Assembly: GCF_023073335.1 (NCBI RefSeq)
Contig: NZ_JADPJG010000032.1
Span: 310,001 to 374,000, forward strand
Length of the DNA stretch: 64,000 nucleotides
Direction: 5' to 3'
Source of the DNA: Bradyrhizobium sp. 21
GTDB lineage: Bacteria > Pseudomonadota > Alphaproteobacteria > Rhizobiales > Xanthobacteraceae
Position 1 is the stretch's first letter, and each line of letters begins with the position of its first letter. The notes beneath the pieces are model-generated. The model made no database searches. It was not told the origin of the DNA and saw only the letters and a program-made list of their open reading frames with translations. This document shows, piece after piece, positions 52,137 to 60,526 of the stretch. Made by a program: the position numbers and the translations under genes.

Positions 52137-53342
52137 TTAATCGTCCGCGTACTCGTCTTCTTCGCGCTTGTGCGCGGCGCTTTTGTGCGCACCAAGCGAG
52201 CCGGTCACCGAGGGATCGCGCGCGCTGGCATAGGGATTGCGCCGCTGCGCGCGCCCGGCGACCTCTTCGCCGGAGACGGCGGCGGGCTGGCAGATCAGGC
52301 GGCGGCTGGCGCGGCGCATCAGATCGACGTGGATATGATCGTAATGATAGACGTTCGAGCCCGGCGCCAGCACCGTGGTGAAATGCGCGCACGCGCCCGA
52401 CTGCACGTCGCGCAAAAATCCCTGCTCTTCCGGCATGCCACGCCAGCCGTCCTTCACGGTGATGCGGCGGCCGTCGGCAAGCACGAAGGCGGCGATGTCG
52501 AGTGCGTTGCCGAAGGCGTGCTCGGAAATATGGGCATGCGAATTGCCGTTCATGCCGCGGCAGGAATAGGCGGAGATCTGCTTGATCTCCGCGACGCGGG
52601 TGCCGAACCAGCGCATCGCCGAGGGCTGCACGGTGTCGGCAAGCCAACGGTCGAGCTCGGAGACGATCGGACAGGCCAGCGTCGCCACCGGCTTGATCGC
52701 AACAGGGCCCACGGCGGTGACGGGATCGCCTTGTGCCGGGCCAAGGCGTGGCAGCGGTTGCTGCGCGGGCGCCTGTGAGTATGGCGCAGGCCGCGCCGGA
52801 TAGCTCGGCGCATTCATGTAGCGCGACGCGCCCGCGGCATCGATGCCCTCGGGCGGCAGGTCGATCTCGTCTTCCTGCGGCGCCACGCCGGGTGCATTCA
52901 GCGACATGGGTCCGGACGACGTGCCATAGCCGGAGGGCTGGCGCACCGCGCTCTCGGGATAGTTCGACCGTTGCGGATAGGAGGATGCCGGAGTGTTCTG
53001 GCTCTGCGGGTAATTCGAGCGCGGCTGCGTCACCGGCCAGCGCGGCTGGTTGCCGACGCTCCCTGGCGGACGCAATTCCTCGTCGGCAAAGCCGTAACTG
53101 CTCGAGCCTTCGCCGAGAGCGGCGACCTTGAGCGGAAACTCGGCGCCGCACATGCCCGGCCCGGAGATCGGGTCAATGCGGACGAGATCCGGCCCCTCTT
53201 TCACCGCGCCTGATTTCAGGCATGCGGCTTCGGCCTCGGCCCGCCACGGTTCACGTTCGGCCTGGAAGACGCCGCGTCCGCAACCCGCTAACGAAACAAG
53301 GACGATGGAGCCGACGAGATACAAACGAACTCCGCGCGTCAT
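52137..53342 (-). CDS. Extensin-like C-terminal domain lipoprotein
   Basis: This 401-residue protein has a lipoprotein signal (LYLVGSIVLVSLAGCGRG, lipobox LAGC). A long low-complexity Pro/Ser/Gln/Tyr region occupies ~75-210. The C-terminal domain (~225-360) is extensin_like_C, with SAYSCRGMNGNSHAHISEHA FGNALDIAAF and YHYDHIHVDL: the His/Asp/His set matches the zinc site of VanY-type LD/DD-carboxypeptidases, so a peptidoglycan-cleaving role is inferred. The start MTRGVRLYL is immediately before the signal. It is upstream of the phosphatase-like gene. Confidence 0.9.
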   Translation of the reverse strand: MTRGVRLYLVGSIVLVSLAGCGRGVFQAEREPWRAEAEAACLKSGAVKEGPDLVRIDPISGPGMCGAEFPLKVAALGEGSSSYGFADEELRPPGSVGNQPRWPVTQPRSNYPQSQNTPASSYPQRSNYPESAVRQPSGYGTSSGPMSLNAPGVAPQEDEIDLPPEGIDAAGASRYMNAPSYPARPAPYSQAPAQQPLPRLGPAQGDPVTAVGPVAIKPVATLACPIVSELDRWLADTVQPSAMRWFGTRVAEIKQISAYSCRGMNGNSHAHISEHAFGNALDIAAFVLADGRRITVKDGWRGMPEEQGFLRDVQSGACAHFTTVLAPGSNVYHYDHIHVDLMRRASRRLICQPAAVSGEEVAGRAQRRNPYASARDPSVTGSLGAHKSAAHKREEDEYADD

Positions 53343-53531
53343 TCACGCACGTTCGGTGAATTTACTTAAAGACTCTTCAACGTGTTGATTTCAGTCTTCT
53401 TTAACCATGCCGGCCCGCACGGGCGAACGCTGGCGGGCATGAGCGACAGCAAGACTGACTTTTTCAATCAGAGACTCTCTGTTAACCATGCTGGTCGCGC
53501 GCGGAGTGGCGCGACCAGCGGGAGCGACCTC

Positions 53532-53615
53532 ATGACGTTCGCCGGGAGACTGAGCGTTATCACCGCGTACCTCGCCATGGCCTTCGTCGGCGCCATCGTG
53601 CTCGGCATGATCTAG
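53532..53615 (+). CDS. Tiny single-helix membrane protein (27 aa)
   Basis: The frame reads MTFAGRLSVITAYLAMAFVG then AIVLGMI: one membrane helix with a short basic start. GGAG is seven bases before the ATG. The open frame continues upstream but that part is polar and unlike a protein start. It resembles small Bradyrhizobium membrane proteins of the same size, known to me only as hypothetical. It stands alone between divergent/convergent envelope genes. Confidence 0.5.
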   Translation: MTFAGRLSVITAYLAMAFVGAIVLGMI

Positions 53616-53692
53616 AGGCTTCAGTCGGCGGTAGCGAACGCTGCTTCCCTGCTCCACTTGTGAGGGAGGATGGCGCGCTTGTGGCGCGAAAG

Positions 53693-54565
53693 CTACGACC
53701 GCGCACTCCACTGCCGCGACGTCGTGATCAGATTCCCCGGCCGCTCTTCGGCTCGCGTCCAGTCGTTGCCGGAACACCAGAAGTGGCCGAGCGCGCAGGC
53801 TTCGACATGCAGCTTGCCGGAGCTCTTCAGGGTCATCGTCGCGTAATAGGTGCTGCCGCTGGAGCGGCTGTAGATGTTGCCGGTCCAGACGTCGTGCGTT
53901 TTCGGCTTCATGTTGACGAGCACGCTCTCGCCCCTGGTCGATGCTTCAGTAAGCGCGAAACCGCACAGCGCAGGGCCGCAGCGTTCGATGCGGACCGTGC
54001 CCTTGGCGCCTGCGCTCTCCCATTCGCCGAGCGGCAAATAGGCGGGCTCGTCATCGCTGCGCTGCGGGCTCGTCACGGCCTGCTTGACGGGTGCCTCCAG
54101 GCGCGGCGGATCGAGCATGGTCGTCTTCGGCGGATCGACGCGCGACAGCTCAACCCGTGGCGGATTGGGGCTTGGCGCTGCAAGTGTTGGCGTTGGAAGC
54201 GTTGGCACCTTGAGTGTTGGCGCCTGCGGAAGGACAACGGGCTGCGATATCGTTGAAGCAAGGACAGGAGCCGTCGGCGCCGGTGGAGGCGCGACCACCA
54301 TTGCTTGCGCCGGCCTGACTGGTGCCGCGGGATAGACCGGCTGCGTCGGCGCGACCGCCGGCGGCGGCGCCCGTGTTGTATCGGCGTCCGGCCGAAAGCT
54401 GCGATGGGAGGAAACCGAAACACAGGAAGCCGATCGGCAATTGCGCGGCGCTTCGACCTGAAACCGGTGACCGCCGATCGAGAACGCGTAGGAACTGGCC
54501 TCGGCTGCGGGCGCAACCGCCATCAGCGCGATCAATGTGCCAAGCGAAGTCACAAGCCGCGTCAT
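53693..54565 (-). CDS. Secreted DUF2147 protein with N-terminal PRNC motif domain (paralogue 1)
   Basis: This 290-residue protein has a signal peptide (VTSLGTLIALMAVAPAAEAS), a short conserved unit SFSIGGHRFQVEAPRNC-like (FSIGGHRFQVEAPRNCRSAS CVSV), a Pro/Thr-rich linker of about 120 residues and a C-terminal DUF2147 domain: GEWESAGAKGTVRIERCGPA LCGF, VNMKPKTHDVWTGNIYSRSS GSTYYATM and ACALGHFWCSGNDW. The same three-part layout is found in the divergent gene at 54759. DUF2147 proteins are periplasmic and of unknown function. The start is ATG 54565. Confidence 0.85.
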   Translation of the reverse strand: MTRLVTSLGTLIALMAVAPAAEASSYAFSIGGHRFQVEAPRNCRSASCVSVSSHRSFRPDADTTRAPPPAVAPTQPVYPAAPVRPAQAMVVAPPPAPTAPVLASTISQPVVLPQAPTLKVPTLPTPTLAAPSPNPPRVELSRVDPPKTTMLDPPRLEAPVKQAVTSPQRSDDEPAYLPLGEWESAGAKGTVRIERCGPALCGFALTEASTRGESVLVNMKPKTHDVWTGNIYSRSSGSTYYATMTLKSSGKLHVEACALGHFWCSGNDWTRAEERPGNLITTSRQWSARS

Positions 54566-54650
54566 CGGCGCCTCCCTCTGTGTCACGACGACGTTACGCA
54601 GATGGATCGCGGCTGAATGTGCGCTGCCTCACCCAGCGGAGTCTGGCCGT

Positions 54651-54666
54651 TGTGACGTCTATCACA
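54651..54666. promoter_or_regulatory. Consensus CRP/FNR-family site between the DUF2147 paralogues
   Basis: TGTGACGTCTATCACA has exact TGTGA and TCACA half-sites with the canonical six-base spacer. It lies 86 bases from one start codon (54565) and 93 from the other (54759), almost exactly midway, so a CRP-like activator could control both genes. Confidence 0.7.
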
Positions 54667-54758
54667 GAACGCCCGACCTATCAGGCGTAGGGTCGAACCA
54701 CGCTTCATCCACCAGCGACTTCAGTCCATATCGGGACCGCACATTTTCGGAGGTTGTC

Positions 54759-55538
54759 ATGAACAAGCTCACCATCGCCGCCACCGCGCTCTTCCTCGCT
54801 TCGACCGCCGCCGCGCATGCCGGCAATACGATTTCGTTCCAGATCGAAGGCCAGCACATTCGCATCGAGACGCCGCGCAACTGCGCCTCGCTCAACTGCG
54901 TGACCATCGTCGCGCCGGGCCTGTCGGACAAGCCGATCAAGCTGAACAACATCAACCTCAAGGGCCTTGGCGGCTCCAAGGACGATGACGTCGACACCAC
55001 GCCGGCTCCGGCCACGACCGCGCAGCCCGCGCCGGCGCCGGTTCTGCAGCAGCCCGTGCAGCAGGCCCCGGTGCAGGCGACCGCGCCTGCGGTTGCTGCC
55101 CCGGCCGCGACGCCAACGACGATTGCCGCTGCTCCGGCCGCCAGCTACGACAACGCGACGCAGACGGCGCCCGTCGCGGCTCCCGTGGCCGCCCCCGCGC
55201 CGGTCGCGGTTGCTCCGGCTCCGGCTCCCGTTGCCGCCGCGCCCGTGCTGGCTGCCAACACGCCGATCGGCGTGTGGGCGACCGAAGAGAACAAGGGCAA
55301 TGTTCGCGTCGAACAGTGCGGCACCAATCTTTGCGGCTATGCCATGAAGTCCAACGAGCGCATCCTGATCAACATGAAGCCTGACGGCGCGAAGTGGAGC
55401 GGCCGCATCCACGATCCCGACTCTGGCCGCAATTACGACTCGACGATCGCCATGAAGGGCCCGAATGCGATGCGCGTGCAGGGCTGCGCCTTCGGCGGCA
55501 TGTTCTGCGGCGGCCAGACCTGGAAGCGCGTGAGCTGA
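54759..55538 (+). CDS. Secreted DUF2147 protein with N-terminal PRNC motif domain (paralogue 2)
   Basis: This 259-residue protein has a signal peptide (KLTIAATALFLASTAAAHA), the unit ISFQIEGQHIRIETPRNCAS LNCVTIVAPG, a linker of ~100 residues made almost only of Ala, Pro, Val and Gln, and a C-terminal DUF2147 domain (GVWATEENKGNVRVEQCGTN LCGYAM, LINMKPDGAKWSGRIHDPDS, GCAFGGMFCGGQTWKRV). GGAGG is five bases before the ATG. It is a paralogue of the divergent gene at 53693-54565, sharing domain order and cysteine positions. Confidence 0.87.
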   Translation: MNKLTIAATALFLASTAAAHAGNTISFQIEGQHIRIETPRNCASLNCVTIVAPGLSDKPIKLNNINLKGLGGSKDDDVDTTPAPATTAQPAPAPVLQQPVQQAPVQATAPAVAAPAATPTTIAAAPAASYDNATQTAPVAAPVAAPAPVAVAPAPAPVAAAPVLAANTPIGVWATEENKGNVRVEQCGTNLCGYAMKSNERILINMKPDGAKWSGRIHDPDSGRNYDSTIAMKGPNAMRVQGCAFGGMFCGGQTWKRVS

Positions 55539-55725
55539 CACCGGTCCCTCGCCGCAGCTGTCAAGCATTCTTGTTCTTATGATGGCGCCACGTCCCTGAC
55601 ACGGGACGTGGCGTTTGATCGTTCGCCCCTCCCGTGCGACAAATGTTCATCCGCCGTTCAGCCTTATCGGGCTGATATCGGCCGATCTCGCCTCGCGTTC
55701 TCACCGGGACCCTCTCGTGACATCA

Positions 55726-57180
55726 ATGGTAGCCTGGCGCCGCTTCGTCTTCGCGCTTGCCCTGCTGGTATTGCCGCTGGCCGGCACGAGCGCGGCATTC
55801 GCATCCGATGCAATCGAGCTTGCGCAGACGCAGCCACAAGCGCAGCCGGCGCCCGAGCCTTCCCCGACGCCATCAGCTTCACCGACACCGGCAACAGACG
55901 AGCAACCCGCCGCCGTCGAGCCGATCGGCAACGTCGCCACCGTGACCGGAATCGCAACGGTGATCCGCGACAAGAATTCCTATCCGCTCAAAGTGCGCGA
56001 TGACATCTATCTCAACGACGTCGTGCAAACCTCGTCGAACTCAGCGCTCGGCATCACCTTCAACGACGCGACCACGTTCAACCTCTCCGCCGGCGCAAAA
56101 ATCACCATCGACAATTACGTCTATGAGGACGGCGGCAAGCAGAACGCAGGGGTCTTCGACATCGGCAAGGGCACGGTTGCCTTCGTCGCGGCAGCGGTGG
56201 CGAAGACCGGCGACATGAAGATCACGACGCCGACGGCAACGCTCGGCATCCGCGGCACCACCGGCGTCGTCAACGTGCCGGAAGGCGCAACGGCGAGCAG
56301 TGCGAACAACGTCAACATCAAGCTCTATCCCGACGCCGACGGTCGTGTCGGGCACATCGACGTCAACGACCGCACCAGCGGCACGCGGCTCGGCGCGCTG
56401 ACGCAAGGCGCGAGCGGCTTTGCGATTCGACCCGGTGCAGGCGGCGCCGGCGGTATGCGCTTCGCAGCCGTGCCGATCACGATTCCACCGCAGCAGATCG
56501 CGCGCGACCGTGGCTTCGTCAGCCAGGTGCATCTGGCGCAGACCACGGGTCGGCAGATCGTCACCGAGCAACGCGACTTCCGCCGCGCCAATCCGACCGC
56601 GAGCCCGCGCATCCCGCGGCCGTTCCAGCCGCAACAGCAGCAATTGCGGCCGACGGCGCCGGGCCAACAGCCGCAGCGGCCGAACAGCCAGCCCGGTCAG
56701 AACAACCGTCCGGGTCAGCAGCAGCCGGGTGCGCCCGGCCGCCAGGGAACACAGCAAGGCGCCAAGCCACCGCAGCGGCAAGGACAAGGACAACAAGGAC
56801 AAGGCGGCGCGGTGCAGCCGGGGACACCGCGCGCGGGTCAAGGCCAGCAGCAGCAAGGCGCGGGACGTCCGGCGGGTGCACCGCGCACAGGACAAGGCGC
56901 ACAGCCGGGCGGCACACCGCAAACAACCCAGCCGCAACGTGGTGGACAGATTCAAACGCTGCCGGGAGGAGCCGTGCCGTCGCAGCCGGGCGGAGCCAAT
57001 CCGCAGCAGCAACCGCCGCGCACCGGCATGCAGCCGGGTCAGCCGGGTCAGCCGCCCGCGGCTCAGCAGCCAGGCGTGCAGCGCCCGAGCGGATTCCAGC
57101 AGCGTCTCCCCGGCACGCAGCGCCCCGCGGCCCCGCGCAAACCGGCGCCCGCTCCGAGAGAGAAGAAAGTGCGGCGTTAG
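55726..57180 (+). CDS. Secreted FecR-domain protein with P/Q/G-rich tail
   Basis: This protein of about 484 residues has a signal peptide (FVFALALLVLPLAGTSAAFA), a short Pro-rich spacer, a FecR domain (~55-190: YPLKVRDDIYLNDVVQTSSN, FNDATTFNLSAGAKITIDNY, TPTATLGIRGTTGVV) and a C-terminal tail of about 180 residues of Pro, Gln, Gly and Arg. FecR domains normally sense signals at the membrane with an ECF sigma factor and a receptor; neither is next to this gene, and this one is wholly exported. ATG 55726 is used; GTG 55717 is possible and has GGGA upstream. Confidence 0.85.
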   Translation: MVAWRRFVFALALLVLPLAGTSAAFASDAIELAQTQPQAQPAPEPSPTPSASPTPATDEQPAAVEPIGNVATVTGIATVIRDKNSYPLKVRDDIYLNDVVQTSSNSALGITFNDATTFNLSAGAKITIDNYVYEDGGKQNAGVFDIGKGTVAFVAAAVAKTGDMKITTPTATLGIRGTTGVVNVPEGATASSANNVNIKLYPDADGRVGHIDVNDRTSGTRLGALTQGASGFAIRPGAGGAGGMRFAAVPITIPPQQIARDRGFVSQVHLAQTTGRQIVTEQRDFRRANPTASPRIPRPFQPQQQQLRPTAPGQQPQRPNSQPGQNNRPGQQQPGAPGRQGTQQGAKPPQRQGQGQQGQGGAVQPGTPRAGQGQQQQGAGRPAGAPRTGQGAQPGGTPQTTQPQRGGQIQTLPGGAVPSQPGGANPQQQPPRTGMQPGQPGQPPAAQQPGVQRPSGFQQRLPGTQRPAAPRKPAPAPREKKVRR

Positions 57181-57192
57181 AACATGGGGCGC

Positions 57193-57270
57193 GCCGCAAT
57201 GTCGGCGCTCTCCCTCGCCCCGTTCTTCTGCGATACAATCCGACTCTCCCCGCAAGCGAGGAGAACTGAA
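57193..57270. repeat. Remnant of the CTCTCCC repeat family
   Basis: CTCTCCCTCGCCCCGTTCTT and CTCTCCCCGCAAGCGAGGAG with AGAACTGAAGAGA correspond to parts of the element at 60527-60722. It fills the space between the convergent FecR and NUDIX genes. Confidence 0.45.
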
Positions 57271-57279
57271 GAGAAGAAC

Positions 57280-57870
57280 TCACGCCTCGCCGCGCAGCCA
57301 GGCCTTCACCTTCTGCAACAGACCATGATGCAACTCTTCAACCGAGGCCGCTTCGGCCGGCGTCAGCCTCTGCAAGGCGGCATCGATGTCGTCGGTCGCC
57401 GATGGCGACGACGGCTCGGAAACTGGTGTCGGCATGGGAGCTGGCACAGGCACCAGCCCTGCCGCCGCAAGCGCGATCGGGCCGACCTGCGTCAGGAACG
57501 TGCGCTCATATTCGCGCGACAGCCGCGCGAGCGCCTCGTCCAGCGTTACCCAGTCGACCGCCTTGATGTCGTTCATCAGCTTGCGGACGGGACCGCCATT
57601 GACCTCCATGCGCCAGAAATGCACGACTTTTGAGCGCCCACCCGACTGATAGACGAGCGTGCCCAGAAACTCGTGGATGGCGACCTCGTGGCCGGTCTCT
57701 TCCAGCACCTCGCGATGCGCGGCTTCCTTCGGCGTCTCGCCGTCGTCGAGCTTGCCCTTGGGCAGAACCCACTCGTTGCGCTTGCGCTGGCGCACGATTG
57801 CGATCAGCGGCGGCGCCCCACGCCGCAGCACAATACCACCCGCCGCCATCACCGGCGCCCGCGCCATCAT
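57280..57870 (-). CDS. NUDIX hydrolase
   Basis: This 196-residue protein has an exact Nudix box: GKLDDGE (G-x5-E), seven residues, then REVLEETGHEV. It starts AAGGIVLRRGAPPLIAIVRQ with KRNEWVLPKGKLDDG, as in diadenosine polyphosphate hydrolases and MutT relatives. A Pro/Thr/Ser-rich linker and a C-terminal helical tail (EEL HHGLLQKVKAWLRG) of about 55 residues follow the domain. The start is MMARAPVMA at 57870. It is 62 bases downstream of the psd stop on the same strand. Confidence 0.92.
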   Translation of the reverse strand: MMARAPVMAAGGIVLRRGAPPLIAIVRQRKRNEWVLPKGKLDDGETPKEAAHREVLEETGHEVAIHEFLGTLVYQSGGRSKVVHFWRMEVNGGPVRKLMNDIKAVDWVTLDEALARLSREYERTFLTQVGPIALAAAGLVPVPAPMPTPVSEPSSPSATDDIDAALQRLTPAEAASVEELHHGLLQKVKAWLRGEA

Positions 57871-57932
57871 CAAATCCGTGTCGTCGCTTTGTCCCCGCGG
57901 ACGATATAGGCGGCCGGCACGGCAGATTGAAG

Positions 57933-58796
57933 CTAGTTTTTTCGCAGCAGCGCTTGACCTGCGCGGATACGGGTGCCTTCGGCGATGCCGTCGCAGAACG
58001 CGAAATCGCCGGGCGCCAGGATGATGATGGTCGAGCCGTGCTCGAACCAGCCGAGTTCCTCGCCCTTTGTCACGTTGACGTCGCAGGGAAAATTGACCGG
58101 GCCGCGTGTCTGCGCGTTCAGCACCATGTCGAGGAAATGCAGGCGGATGCTCGCGACCAGGATCGCGGCCACCGGCACCAGCGTCACGGCCTCGCCGGTC
58201 GACAAATGCGTTCGGATCACCGCGCGCTCGTTCTTGCAAAACAGGCGCTCGACGCGCTTCAGCGCGATCGGATTGACATTCCAGACGTCGCCATGGATCA
58301 GCGTGACCCGCTCGATATGCGCGTCGAAGGGCGCATGGAAGCGATGATACATGCTCGAGGTCAGTCGCAGCGTGACGAAGGAGCCGTTGCGGTGCTGGTC
58401 GACCAGCGCGGAATCACCGAGCAGGTCGAGCAGCGAATAGGGCGCGCCCTTGACCTGGAACAGCTCGGTGTCGGCGATCCGGCCATGGGCGCCGACGATG
58501 CCGTCGGACGGGCTGGCGACAATGGAGGGGTCCGGATCAAAGGGCCGCAGGCCCGGCTTGAGCTCCCGGGTGAAGCAGTCGTGCAGACTCCTGAAATGGG
58601 TCTTTTGCGCCTCCGACAGATCGAGGTCGGAAAACAGCTTCCACAGCGCGATCGAGGCGTCCCGAACAAGCGGATTCTCGATCTTGGAGAACCAGCCCAT
58701 GAAACGGGTCAGGGCCGCGCGGGGGATACGATTGGTCAACAGGAAGTTGAGGTCTTCCTGCTGGGTGAAAGAGGCGATGAGGGCTTTGACTGTCAT
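57933..58796 (-). CDS. psd: Phosphatidylserine decarboxylase proenzyme (bacterial type I form)
   Basis: This 287-residue proenzyme converts phosphatidylserine to phosphatidylethanolamine. Self-cleavage occurs at the GST motif (FEHGSTIII, Ser255), which becomes the pyruvoyl group. The Asp of SPSDG (98) and the His of YHRFHAP (151/154) complete the protease triad. Its length and FTRELKPGLRPFD opening match the E. coli-like class rather than the ~230-residue rhizobial Psd, so the genome may also have the short form; that cannot be checked here. It is divergent from the class III PLP enzyme across only 35 bases. Confidence 0.93.
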   Translation of the reverse strand: MTVKALIASFTQQEDLNFLLTNRIPRAALTRFMGWFSKIENPLVRDASIALWKLFSDLDLSEAQKTHFRSLHDCFTRELKPGLRPFDPDPSIVASPSDGIVGAHGRIADTELFQVKGAPYSLLDLLGDSALVDQHRNGSFVTLRLTSSMYHRFHAPFDAHIERVTLIHGDVWNVNPIALKRVERLFCKNERAVIRTHLSTGEAVTLVPVAAILVASIRLHFLDMVLNAQTRGPVNFPCDVNVTKGEELGWFEHGSTIIILAPGDFAFCDGIAEGTRIRAGQALLRKN

Positions 58797-58831
58797 GAAT
58801 CTGTCAGCTCACAGTATTAGCGCTTGTTGTC

Positions 58832-60496
58832 ATGGAAACGACACTCCCGATTCTTTCTTTGTCCGTGGCCGCCGCAGCGTCCGCTGCCGCCGCCTTCCCG
58901 AAGCTCAAGGCGCGGCTCGAACTGTCCCGCGCCAAGCACCGCTCGCTCGCCGGGCACTCCAAGATGTCGCGCCGGGTGGCAAAGCTGCTCCCGTTCTACG
59001 AGTTCGAGGGTGATCAGTACTTTGGTTGCGACGGCGCGCCGGCGAACATCGTGGCGCAGCGCAAGGAGGCCTTCTTCCGCCTCGCGCGAATCTACGCCGA
59101 TCGCTACCCCAAGGGCCGCGCGATGACGAAGGAAGCGGCGGAGACGATCTCCGACCTGCACTTCACCGAGACCTACCGCGTGCCGTTCCAGTTCTCGCGC
59201 CTCGTCCGCGAGCATCTGGGCACCTCGACCTTCATGGAATCCTCGAGCGGCGTCACCGTCACGGATGTCGACGGCAACACCTCCTACGACCTCACGGGGT
59301 CCTACGGCGTCAACATCTTCGGCAACGATTTCTACAAGGAGTGCATCGAGGGCTCCGAGAAGCGGGCGCACGCGCTCGGACCGGTGCTCGGCCCCTACCA
59401 TCCCGTCATCCTCGAGAACGTGCAGCGTCTGTGCCAGATCTCCGGCCTCGACGAAATCTCGTTCCACATGTCCGGCACCGAAGCCGTGATGCAGGCGGTG
59501 CGGCTCGCGCGCTACCACACCAGGCGCACGCATCTGGTTCGTTTCGCCGGCGCCTATCACGGCTGGTGGGGCGACGTGCAGCCCGGCGTCGGCAACCCCA
59601 TCGCCGCGCACGAGACCTATACCCTCGCCGAAATGTCGGAGAAGACATTGCATGTCCTGCGCACGCGCAAGGACATTGCCTGCGTGCTGGTCAATCCGCT
59701 GCAGGGGCTGCATCCGAATGGCAACGCGCCCGGCGATTCCTCGCTGGTGGATTCCTCCCGCGGCGGCAATTTCGATCGCGCGGCCTACACCGAATGGCTG
59801 AAGAAGCTGCGCGAGGTTTGCACCGAGCGCGGCATCGTGCTGATCTTCGACGAGGTGTTCGTCGGCTTCCGTCTCGCCGCCGGCGGCGCCCAGGAATATT
59901 TCGGCGTCAAGGCCGACATGGTGACCTACGGCAAGAGCCTCGCCGGCGGCCTGCCGGTCGGCGTGGTCTGCGGCAAACGCGAGCTGATGCGCCGCTTCCG
60001 TGACGACCGACCCGCCGACATCTGCTTCGCCCGCGGCACCTTCAACTCGCACCCTTACGTCATGACGGCGATGGACGAGTTCTTGAGCCGGCTCGCCAGC
60101 CCGAACTTCCGCGCCATCTATGACGGGCTGGAAGCGACCTGGAACGGCCGCGCGCAAAACCTCAACCAGATGATGACCGACGCCAAGCTGCCGGTGCAGT
60201 TCGCCAACTTGTCGTCGATCTGGACGGTGAAATACACCACGCCGTCCCGCTACAATTGGATGCTGCAATACTATCTGCGCGCCGAAGGCCTGTCGCTGAG
60301 CTGGGTCGGCACCGGCCGGCTGATCTTCAGTCTCAACTACACCGACGCCGACTTCACCGAAGTCGCCGACCGCTTCGTCCGCGCGGCCGAAAAGATGAAG
60401 GCCGACGGCTTCTGGTGGCACGACGGCGTGCTCACCAACAAGACCATCAAGCGGCAGATTTTGAAAGAGATGCTGGCCAAGCGTTTTGGACGCTGA
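58832..60496 (+). CDS. Class III PLP-dependent aminotransferase with N-terminal extension
   Basis: This 554-residue protein has a glutamate-1-semialdehyde aminomutase/class III aminotransferase fold from ~residue 135: HMSGTEAVMQAVRLARYHTR, AYHGWW, LIFDEVFVGFR (D340) and MVTYGKSLAGGLPVG with the PLP lysine at 368. About 125 residues precede the fold, including a hydrophobic Ala-rich start and FYEFEGDQYFGCDGAPANIV. Class III enzymes outside polyketide assembly lines are usually 420-470 residues. It does not look like HemL. The substrate is unknown; position beside psd and lipid-type enzymes suggests a lipid head group or long-chain amine. Confidence 0.88.
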   Translation: METTLPILSLSVAAAASAAAAFPKLKARLELSRAKHRSLAGHSKMSRRVAKLLPFYEFEGDQYFGCDGAPANIVAQRKEAFFRLARIYADRYPKGRAMTKEAAETISDLHFTETYRVPFQFSRLVREHLGTSTFMESSSGVTVTDVDGNTSYDLTGSYGVNIFGNDFYKECIEGSEKRAHALGPVLGPYHPVILENVQRLCQISGLDEISFHMSGTEAVMQAVRLARYHTRRTHLVRFAGAYHGWWGDVQPGVGNPIAAHETYTLAEMSEKTLHVLRTRKDIACVLVNPLQGLHPNGNAPGDSSLVDSSRGGNFDRAAYTEWLKKLREVCTERGIVLIFDEVFVGFRLAAGGAQEYFGVKADMVTYGKSLAGGLPVGVVCGKRELMRRFRDDRPADICFARGTFNSHPYVMTAMDEFLSRLASPNFRAIYDGLEATWNGRAQNLNQMMTDAKLPVQFANLSSIWTVKYTTPSRYNWMLQYYLRAEGLSLSWVGTGRLIFSLNYTDADFTEVADRFVRAAEKMKADGFWWHDGVLTNKTIKRQILKEMLAKRFGR

Positions 60497-60526
60497 GGCT
60501 TTTTCACTCTCCCTGAACAGCGCGCC

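Noticed and set aside
51553..53151. Phosphatase-like protein with a ~340-residue N-terminal extension
   Set aside because: The extension is antiparallel-frame translation of the extensin-like gene; the start at 52134 agrees with the family.
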